From AV2 sp035637175 (lineage in GTDB: Bacteria > Verrucomicrobiota > Verrucomicrobiia > Limisphaerales > AV2), in assembly GCA_035637175.1 (NCBI GenBank), contig DASPXS010000210.1, positions 1-5,537 on the forward strand: a DNA stretch of 5,537 nt, in the 5' to 3' direction. Shown one piece after another: positions 1 to 4,604 of the stretch; the first letter of the stretch is position 1; each line of letters opens with the position of its first letter. Position numbers and translations under genes: made by a program. The notes beneath the pieces were generated by a model that worked only from the letters and a program-made list of their open reading frames with translations, searched no databases and had not been told where the DNA came from.

Positions 1-1
1 G

Positions 2-262
2 CCGGTCTGGTCGGTGACCTGTTTCTTTGTCGCGCGGCCGTTTCGCCGGCGCGGCGTCACCGTCGAGTTATTGAAAGCGGCCGTGGAATTTGCGCGGAAA
101 CGCGGCGCCAAAATGCTCGAAGGGTATCCGGTCGAGCCGAAGACGGAACAACCCGACGTGTTTGTTTATACCGGACTGGCCTCGGCGTTTCGCCAGGCCG
201 GTTTCAAGGAAGTAGCCCGCCGCTCTCCCTCGCGGCCGATCATGCGGCGCGCGACGAAGTAA
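2..262 (+). CDS. GNAT-family N-acetyltransferase, C-terminal part (5' truncated by window edge)
   Basis: The reading frame is open from the first bases of the window and ends at TAA 260-262, so this is the C-terminal ~86 residues of a longer gene. A GTG at 14 is in frame, but the residues before it (PVWSV) continue the conserved strand, so it is not the real start. Visible family marks are a beta-strand of the type WSVTCFFVARPFRRRGV, where R/G-rich residues match the acetyl-CoA pyrophosphate-binding loop of GNAT enzymes, followed by a helix (VELLKAAVEFARKRGAKMLEGYPV) and a C-terminal GLASAFRQAGFKEVARRSP-type segment. GNAT enzymes move an acetyl group from acetyl-CoA to an amine; the substrate cannot be read from this piece. 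It is probably cytoplasmic. It lies upstream of the Cys-motif gene on the same strand with a 101-bp gap, so it is not clearly in the same operon. Confidence 0.85.
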   Translation, partial: PVWSVTCFFVARPFRRRGVTVELLKAAVEFARKRGAKMLEGYPVEPKTEQPDVFVYTGLASAFRQAGFKEVARRSPSRPIMRRATK

Positions 263-363
263 GTCGAAACGCGTCTGTGAATAACGTGAATAACGTTTTG
301 CCTTTGCCGCTTTACACCGCAAAGGGAGAAACCTAATTTCATTTCGTTAACCCGAGCCGCCCT
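263..363 (+). other. Intergenic spacer, probable promoter/leader of the downstream pair
   Basis: This 101-bp gap separates the acetyltransferase from the Cys-motif gene. It is more AT-rich than the flanking genes and holds a 9-bp tandem duplication, annotated separately. A purine stretch (AAAGGGAGAA, 321-330) resembles a Shine-Dalgarno but lies about 36 bp before the ATG at 364. No start codon sits closer to it in the gene's frame, because a TAA occurs at 334-336. I see no confident -35/-10 pair and no terminator hairpin for the acetyltransferase. Confidence 0.4.
277..294 (+). repeat. Perfect 9-bp tandem duplication (GTGAATAAC x2)
   Basis: GTGAATAAC occurs at 277-285 and again at 286-294 with no gap, followed by GTTTTG. 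It lies 15 bp after the stop of the acetyltransferase and about 70 bp upstream of the next start. It may be a simple replication-slippage duplication or a pair of direct half-sites for a regulator; nothing in the sequence distinguishes these. Confidence 0.6.
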
Positions 364-840
364 ATGAACTCGAAGATCCTCAAATCGCTAGCGCAGTCCG
401 CCCCATTTCCCCTGATTGCTTTGCTGGGCGGACTGCTCGTCGCCGCGGTGGCCCAGGAAAATCCGGAGCCGGCCAAACAGCCCGCCGACCATCCGGGGGC
501 GCGCGAGGAACTGCAGAAGATCCGGGACGGCATCAGCCAGTTGCGCGAAGAAAACGCTAAGCTCAAAGAGGAAAACGCCCTGCTGCGGAAAGAGAACCAG
601 CAACTGCGCCGGTTGCTGGCGGAAAGAGCCGGGGGAAACGCAAGCGCGACGCCGGCCACCAATGCGATCAGCGCCGGCCCGACCAATCAGGCGGGCATCG
701 AAACGGAAAATCCATTGAACCACTGGTTCACCACCTCGAGCGGCAAGCGGCACAACAGCCACTGCCGCTACTTCAAGACCACTGAAGGGCGCCTGTGCGG
801 TCCCGACGAAGGCAAACCGTGCAAATTATGCGGCGGCTGA
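364..840 (+). CDS. Secreted coiled-coil protein with C-terminal four-cysteine motif (unknown function)
   Basis: This 158-residue protein has three parts. Residues 1-30 form a signal peptide or membrane anchor (PFPLIALLGGLLVAAVA, likely cleaved after AVA before QE). Residues ~47-87 form a leucine-zipper-like coiled coil with repeated REEN/KEEN units and leucines in heptad-like spacing. After a Pro/Ala/Thr-rich linker (~90-115), residues 119-158 form a compact module, HWFTTSSGKRHNSHCRYF followed by GRLCGPDEGKPCKLCGG, with cysteines at 134, 145, 153 and 156 plus nearby histidines. The C-x10-C-x7-C-x2-C pattern suggests zinc binding or disulfides, but no function is recognised. The ATG at 364 is the only sensible start (in-frame TAA at 334-336); no good Shine-Dalgarno precedes it. 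Its last 13 bp overlap the start of the EEP-domain gene, which suggests coupled translation and a shared role at the envelope. Confidence 0.8.
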   Translation: MNSKILKSLAQSAPFPLIALLGGLLVAAVAQENPEPAKQPADHPGAREELQKIRDGISQLREENAKLKEENALLRKENQQLRRLLAERAGGNASATPATNAISAGPTNQAGIETENPLNHWFTTSSGKRHNSHCRYFKTTEGRLCGPDEGKPCKLCGG

Positions 841-2363
841 TCGCGTTGCTGTTCCTCCTGGGCTTTTCCCGGATCCACGCCGAACCGTTGCGGGTCACCA
901 CCTGGAACCTGAACTTCAGCGCTCAGGCGCCCACCACGGCAACAGACCGCTTGCGCCTGACAAATATCGCGTCGATCCTCGGGGCGCTGAACGCCGACGT
1001 GATCCAGTTGCAGGAAGTGCCCGATCGACAGACCTGCGAACGGCTCGCCGCGCTCTTGAAGCCTTCCCACTACCAGGTTGCGGCCTGTTCGGCGTTCACG
1101 GACATTTCGGGCGGCAACCTTTCCCAGGTCGCCATCCTGACGAAAGATCCGGTCGCCGATGCCTGGACCGAGCCGTGGAAGCCTGAGGGCTGGGTTGTTC
1201 CGCCGGGCGGGCTGGCCTGCGCCGCGATTCGCCACGGCGCCGGCCGGGTCGTCGTTTACTCGGTCCAGTTGAAGAACAACGCGACGGGCGGCAATTTCGA
1301 ACGGGACACGCAACTCAACATCCTGAAACGCGAGCTTTCCGCGGCGCAACTCGTTCAATATATCCGGTCGATTGCAACGGAGCTGACGAATCCGCCGGCG
1401 GCGGTCCTGATTGGCGGCAGCCTGAACACGAACCCGGATGAACCGCAGTTCGTCAGTGAAAACACGCTGCGTCTCCTCGAGGAAGCCGGATTCACAAACG
1501 CGTTCAACGGCGTGCCGTTGAAGGATCGCATCACGCGCCGCGGCAACGGAAGATACCCCGACGCGACGTCCGATTACATCTTTGCCAGGAACGCGACCTT
1601 TTCCGGCGCCCCAAATCTCCTGGCATCCGCCTTGTCAGCTCACCTGCCCGTGACCTGCGACCTGCTCGTGACCGCGGCGCCGCCGGTCGCGAAAACAGCG
1701 CGGCCGGGCCAATGGATGAGGCCGTGGCCGCTGCCGATGGCGGCGCTCGCCGCGCTGTTGTTTCTCTCTGCCTGGTGGTGGGTCGTGAGTCGCAAGCGGT
1801 TCTATTCCCCCGCGCCGGTCGCCGATTCCCGCGTCGCGGGACTGATTTCGTTCCCGGCCGAAGCGAAAGACCTGTGCGCCGCGCCCGAATTCGCGAATCC
1901 GAACGAACCCGGTCTTCCGGTTCAGAGTCCAGCGACTGACCCGACGGATTCCCGGATCCGGTCATTGGAAAAGCGTGCCTTCGCCGCCGAACAACGGGCT
2001 GCGCGGGCGACCGAGGCAGTGCGCCAGGGTCTGGTCCCGCATCTGGGCCGACTGATGAAAGACAGGTTGTTTCTGGGAGTCGCCTCCCAGCGGGCGCACC
2101 TGCTCAAGATCCAACAGGCCGGCGCCGCGCAGGTGGCCGAGATGGAACAGCGGCTGGCGAGAATTCAATCACAACTGCAAAACCGCCTGACGGCTTACGA
2201 ACGCCGCATTGCCGAACTCGAAAAAGAGCTCTCCGCCAAAGAGCAGGCCAACCGCGAGCTGCTCGCCGCGCGGATGCAAATGATGAAGCAGGTGCTCGAA
2301 GCAGCGCAGGCGCGGGAAGAAGAAAAGAGGGAGAAGCTGAGTGAAAGGGGGGAGGTGGAGTGA
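828..2363 (+). CDS. Membrane-anchored EEP (endonuclease/exonuclease/phosphatase)-like protein with long coiled coil; catalytic residues degenerate
   Basis: This is a 511-residue protein. The ATG at 828 is preferred over an in-frame GTG at 795 because it begins a clean signal peptide (MRRLIALLFLLGFSRIHA, cleaved before EPLRV). Residues ~20-283 are an EEP (DNase I-like) domain: TWNLN with Asn27, VIQLQEV with Glu63, the GRYPDATSDYIF segment with Asp249, and a final AHLPV with His272. Three positions that normally carry catalytic residues differ: the His of 'HLK' is Gln147, the Asp of 'GDxN' is Ser198, and the Asp of 'SDH' is Ala271. Hydrolysis is therefore doubtful. Residues ~301-320 form one transmembrane segment followed by SRKR, which predicts an exported EEP domain and a cytoplasmic tail. 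Residues ~373-511 are Ala/Glu/Arg/Gln-rich coiled coil. It overlaps the preceding gene by 13 bp with no Shine-Dalgarno, so translation is probably coupled. Its last codons lie in a period-8 repeat. Confidence 0.85.
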   Translation: MRRLIALLFLLGFSRIHAEPLRVTTWNLNFSAQAPTTATDRLRLTNIASILGALNADVIQLQEVPDRQTCERLAALLKPSHYQVAACSAFTDISGGNLSQVAILTKDPVADAWTEPWKPEGWVVPPGGLACAAIRHGAGRVVVYSVQLKNNATGGNFERDTQLNILKRELSAAQLVQYIRSIATELTNPPAAVLIGGSLNTNPDEPQFVSENTLRLLEEAGFTNAFNGVPLKDRITRRGNGRYPDATSDYIFARNATFSGAPNLLASALSAHLPVTCDLLVTAAPPVAKTARPGQWMRPWPLPMAALAALLFLSAWWWVVSRKRFYSPAPVADSRVAGLISFPAEAKDLCAAPEFANPNEPGLPVQSPATDPTDSRIRSLEKRAFAAEQRAARATEAVRQGLVPHLGRLMKDRLFLGVASQRAHLLKIQQAGAAQVAEMEQRLARIQSQLQNRLTAYERRIAELEKELSAKEQANRELLAARMQMMKQVLEAAQAREEEKREKLSERGEVE

Positions 2364-2463
2364 TGGAGAGGTGGAGTATTGGAGTTTTTGAGTGACGCGG
2401 CCCCAACACTCCATCACTCCAGCTCTCCATTACTCCATTACTCCACCACTCCCTTACTCCGTC
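2349..2463. repeat. Imperfect inverted repeat built of degenerate 8-bp units (REP-like element, possible bidirectional terminator)
   Basis: The left arm (about 2349-2396) reads as 8-bp units of GGAGNNNN type, for example GGAGTGAT 2357-2364, GGAGAGGT 2365-2372, GGAGTATT 2373-2380 and GGAGTTTT 2381-2388. The right arm (2408-2463) is seven units of the complementary type: ACTCCATC, ACTCCAGC, TCTCCATT, ACTCCATT, ACTCCACC, ACTCCCTT, ACTCCGTC. The arms are near reverse complements, with one extra 8-bp unit on the right. They flank a short centre (about 2389-2407) containing GACGCGGCCCCAAC. The element sits exactly between two convergent genes and could fold into a long hairpin that ends transcription from both sides. 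Its left arm supplies the 3' end and stop of the EEP gene. Similar short-period ACTCC repeats are, from memory, common between genes in Verrucomicrobiota; this was not searched. Confidence 0.8.
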
Positions 2464-2481
2464 GCGCTCTCACGCGAGCGC
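2464..2481. terminator. Small GC hairpin spanning the stop of the TPR gene
   Basis: GCGCTC (2464-2469) and GAGCGC (2476-2481) form a perfect 6-bp stem with a 6-base loop that contains the TPR gene's TGA stop (complement of 2470-2472). There is no T-tract on either side, so it is not a canonical intrinsic terminator. It may simply add to the larger inverted repeat next to it. Confidence 0.25.
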
Positions 2482-3546
2482 CTTCTCCCCGGTCTGCAGC
2501 GCCTGTTCGTAACATTTCAACGCTTCCTCGTATCGTTGCAGGCGGTTGAACGCGCCGCCCTTGTAGAGATAGGCTGTCGTCAGCGAACTGTTCGCAGCGA
2601 TGGCGCGATCGTAACAGGCAATGGCTTCATCCATGCGCCGAAGTCTTTCCAGCGCGATTCCTTTTTTGACGAGCGCGTCGGCGTTTTGCGGGTCGAGCGC
2701 CACCGCTTCATCAAAACAGGCGAGAGCGTCGCCCGGTTTGTCGAGGTTCAGCAGCGTGTCGCCTTTGGCCAGCACCAGCGCGACGCGCGCGGCGTGGCTG
2801 GAGTCAGCGGCGGATTCCCGGGCCGTGGACGAGCGGTGTTGATCCGGGACTCCTTCGGCTTCCGAATCCGGTTGCGCGACCGAAGGGTCGGTCTCGGATT
2901 TTGGTTGCCCGTTGGGACGATTGCTCGCCTCTCCAATCGGGGTCTGAGGTGTGGTGTGTTCCAGGTCGTGCAGGCGCTTTTCCAGTTGCTCGATGGCGCT
3001 AAGAAAGCGCGCGCCGGCGAGTTCAACGGGACTGGCGACGAGGTGCGAATCGCCGGCCGTCAGCGCATTGGGCGAAGGGCCCGGGCCGAGCGCGTGGCTT
3101 AACGGAACGACCATGGCCATTTCGGTCAACCGATTGGTGGCCCGCATCAGAAAGAAGGCCAGACACAACATTCCGAGGAAGCCGACCCCGGCCAGAACGC
3201 TGGCCACCAGCAGCGTCGTCCGGTTGGAATTCTGCATCGCTTCCAACTCGCGCCGGTGCTGCGCCTCCAGCGACTGTTGAAGGAAGGTCAGACCCTGGGT
3301 CAGGGCCTCGGCATTGCGTCTGGCAGCGGCTTCGGATTCGCGTCGCGTCTGTTCGATGGCCTGTTGAATGACGTCCTGTTGTTCCCGAAAATCGGGAGCC
3401 ATCACCGCGGGAGGTTCGGTGCCGGACAAATTGGTTGTGTCGGGCGAAGGCAAATCCACGGGATGACCTGTCCACGCACCCAAAAGGAGCCAACTGCAGG
3501 CGAACAGGCCAGGAAATCCAACGCCAACGGGCGCGCGCGATGCCAT
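2470..3546 (-). CDS. Membrane-anchored coiled-coil protein with three C-terminal TPR repeats
   Basis: This is a 358-residue protein from ATG 3546. A TTG at 3585 would add 13 residues but leads less directly into the hydrophobic N-terminus. Order of parts: a hydrophobic, signal-peptide-like segment (~8-25, GFPGLFACSWLLLGAW); a Gln/Glu/Arg-rich helical region (~54-107) likely to form a coiled coil; a transmembrane segment (~111-134, LLVASVLAGVGFLGMLCLAF); a short helix (SAIEQLEKRLHDLEH); a Pro/Ser/Asp-rich linker (~198-245); and three tandem TPR units (~254-287, 288-321, 322-355). Each TPR has the signature A/Y-x-x-A-x-x-x-[YF]-[DE]-[RQE]-A, as in GDALACFDEAVALDP, DEAIACYDRAIAANS and EEALKCYEQALQT. 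TPRs bind partner proteins. If the N-terminus is exported, the TPRs face the cytoplasm. No enzyme domain is present. It lies about 100 bp downstream of the propeller fragment and converges with the EEP gene. Confidence 0.85.
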   Translation of the reverse strand: MASRAPVGVGFPGLFACSWLLLGAWTGHPVDLPSPDTTNLSGTEPPAVMAPDFREQQDVIQQAIEQTRRESEAAARRNAEALTQGLTFLQQSLEAQHRRELEAMQNSNRTTLLVASVLAGVGFLGMLCLAFFLMRATNRLTEMAMVVPLSHALGPGPSPNALTAGDSHLVASPVELAGARFLSAIEQLEKRLHDLEHTTPQTPIGEASNRPNGQPKSETDPSVAQPDSEAEGVPDQHRSSTARESAADSSHAARVALVLAKGDTLLNLDKPGDALACFDEAVALDPQNADALVKKGIALERLRRMDEAIACYDRAIAANSSLTTAYLYKGGAFNRLQRYEEALKCYEQALQTGEKALA

Positions 3547-3647
3547 GGTTGCATTGCACCGTAGAAAAAAGCGGCGGAGATGCAAGACGAAAATCCGCTG
3601 GCGACAAAACTGCGAGAGGGGTGACCGTCAGGACAATCCAGATTCTA
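3547..3647 (-). promoter_or_regulatory. Spacer upstream of the TPR gene, possible promoter region
   Basis: This is about 100 bp between the end of the propeller-gene fragment and the TPR gene's ATG. Read on the minus strand it contains T-rich runs (TTTTGTCG, GGATTTTCG, CTTTTTTCTACGG) but no confident -35/-10 pair. No strong Shine-Dalgarno precedes the ATG at 3546. No hairpin terminator for the upstream genes is evident. It may carry the TPR gene's own promoter, but this is weakly supported. Confidence 0.25.
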
Positions 3648-3971
3648 TCAGTCGCGCGTCGAGTTGTTGGCTTTGCTTTTGACCGTGGCCAGCTTGAGTT
3701 CGCCGATCAAATTGCTCACTGTGGACCAGTTGGTCAACACGGTGTGGCCGCCCAGCACGCCAAGGCGGGCGAAATTGTTCGGCAGGCCGTTTGCATTGGC
3801 GTTCACGGATATGAGCAGTGAATTGGTGGTGGGGCTGTAATCAATGCCCACCGGGTCCGCGACGCTCGCCACCGTGACAACCGTCGGGGAATCGCTGTCC
3901 TGTATCTTCACAGTCCCCTGGCTGGGCGAACCGACGAAATACGTGTTGGTCAGAATCAAAGTTAAAGCCAC
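3648..3971 (-). pseudogene. Truncated duplicate of the neighbouring propeller-like gene
   Basis: The segment 3677-3914 matches 5300-5537 without gaps, with 13 mismatches in 238 bp (about 94-95% identity by my count), 1623 bp apart in the same orientation. Eight of the differences change an amino acid and five are silent, a ratio more like relaxed selection than a conserved protein. Weaker similarity continues (KSKANNSTRD against KTTANGWTQGD) until a TGA at 3648-3650 ends the frame, so only the first ~90 residues of a >310-residue protein are represented. The frame is open upstream through TLILTNTYFVGSPSQG. A GTG at 3971 overlaps the PEP-CTERM stop and has a purine-rich GGAGAAGAG just before it, so a 107-residue product made by coupled translation is possible. 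A remnant of duplication is the more likely reading. Confidence 0.7.
3677..3914 (-). repeat. Direct repeat, copy A (238 bp)
   Basis: This is the partner of 5300-5537. The two copies align base for base with 13 substitutions and no indels. The true right end of the homology cannot be placed because copy B runs off the window. The left end fades at about 3650-3677 with a small 3-bp indel. It lies inside the truncated propeller-like gene. Confidence 0.9.
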
Positions 3972-4582
3972 GAACTCTTCTCCAGGCGCAGGCGCCAAAT
4001 GAACACGCCGCTTCCGAGTAAGAGCAACCAAATCGTGGCTGGCTCCGGCACTACAACCCCTTCGCGAAACCAATAGTCAGCCGTTCCCCCACTTGGCACT
4101 CCATTGTTCCACGCGTCTCCGCCAAGGTAACTCGATGGCGCTTTGTATCCGACGTCCAAAAAGCCTGCGGACAGAAGCACCGGCTCGAAGAAATAGAGTT
4201 GGCCCGGTGTCACCGGAATGTTCGCTGGATAAAAGAATGTGCCAATTTGAGTGAAGTGATTAACCAGAACGACTGGTGTTGTGCTGCTGAGGATCGGCCC
4301 ATTGTAAGCGCCCTCCCGCAAATTCACCGCAAAGGTGACTGCATTGTTGCCAGGGAAAGCAGGGACAAACTCACTGAGCTGAACAAAACCAACCGCTGAG
4401 AGTGACGGCGTGAAGGATTGGGCGATTTGGTTGTCGGGAAGTTGCGTAAAGGTCTCCACAAACTCACCGAGAGTGCCGCTCGCCTGGTCAACCAGCAGAC
4501 CCTGCCCTGACAACCGAGAGGTCGTCAGCAGCAGGATTGTGAACACAGGCAGCCCGGCGAATCTGGCTGATTTACGACGCAT
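3962..4582 (-). CDS. PEP-CTERM sorting-domain protein (exported, surface/matrix-associated)
   Basis: This is a 206-residue protein from ATG 4582, preceded on the minus strand by a strong AGGAGG with 7-nt spacing. Residues 1-27 are a signal peptide (RRKSAR, then LPVFTILLLT, then Ser/Gly). Residues ~29-175 form a beta-rich domain with segments such as QIAQSFTPS, LREGAYNGPIL and PVTPGQLYFFEPV, resembling the jelly-roll-like domains often found in PEP-CTERM proteins. Residues 178-206 are a textbook PEP-CTERM tail: VPEPAT, a hydrophobic stretch (IWLLLLGSGVFIW), then basic RLRLEK. In known systems this tail is recognised by an exosortase (EpsH/XrtA type), which is not in this window, and such proteins are linked to exopolysaccharide or biofilm. 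It starts 22 bp after the propeller gene's stop, so the two are probably one operon. Base composition looks less GC-rich than the left-hand genes. Confidence 0.9.
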   Translation of the reverse strand: MRRKSARFAGLPVFTILLLTTSRLSGQGLLVDQASGTLGEFVETFTQLPDNQIAQSFTPSLSAVGFVQLSEFVPAFPGNNAVTFAVNLREGAYNGPILSSTTPVVLVNHFTQIGTFFYPANIPVTPGQLYFFEPVLLSAGFLDVGYKAPSSYLGGDAWNNGVPSGGTADYWFREGVVVPEPATIWLLLLGSGVFIWRLRLEKSSWL

Positions 4583-4604
4583 AACACTTCCTCCTCCTTT
4601 CTGT
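4583..4604 (-). promoter_or_regulatory. Strong Shine-Dalgarno for the PEP-CTERM gene
   Basis: Read on the minus strand, the short gap between the propeller stop (TGA, complement of 4605-4607) and the ATG contains AAGGAGGAGGAAGTGTT. The AGGAGG core sits 7 nt before the ATG at 4582. It fixes that start codon and supports co-transcription with the upstream gene. It is by far the best ribosome-binding site in the window. Confidence 0.8.

Noticed and set aside
795..827. GTG at 795 as the start of the EEP gene
   Set aside because: It would put MRSRRRQTVQI ahead of a clean signal peptide that begins at ATG 828, and would increase the overlap with the previous gene to 46 bp.
768..1358. 196-codon - strand frame
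   Set aside because: It is antisense to the EEP domain, whose motifs are recognisable. The composition is Arg/Gly-rich, typical of a high-GC shadow frame.
1531..1965. 144-codon - strand frame, Arg/Ser/Pro-rich
   Set aside because: It is a shadow of the EEP TM/linker region, with low-complexity composition and no start signal.
2408..2463. CRISPR-like array
   Set aside because: The units are 8 bp and contiguous, with no unique spacers between them, so this is a short tandem repeat in an inverted-repeat arrangement.
2392..3102. Long + strand frame starting in the ACTCC repeat (ITPALHYSITPPLPYS-type start)
   Set aside because: It lies antisense to the well-supported TPR gene, and its N-terminus is only a translation of the period-8 repeat. 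Such peptides are a known kind of spurious prediction.
3546..3585. Lipoprotein signal in the TPR protein (LFACS)
   Set aside because: The residues around the Cys do not fit a lipobox, because the Cys lies inside the hydrophobic core with more hydrophobic sequence after it.
3023..3607. 194-codon - strand frame overlapping the TPR gene in another frame
   Set aside because: The TPR frame has signal, TM and three clear TPR units. This one has no recognisable domain.
3435..3821. 128-codon + strand frame across the TPR start and propeller fragment
   Set aside because: It spans unrelated genes on the opposite strand. Its similarity to part of the 4410-5435 frame only reflects the duplicated DNA.
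3972..4073. N-terminal extension of the propeller fragment (MVSRRGCSAG…) as real protein
   Set aside because: It is the out-of-frame reading of the PEP-CTERM tail coding sequence, with no Shine-Dalgarno and no similarity to the intact paralogue's visible part.
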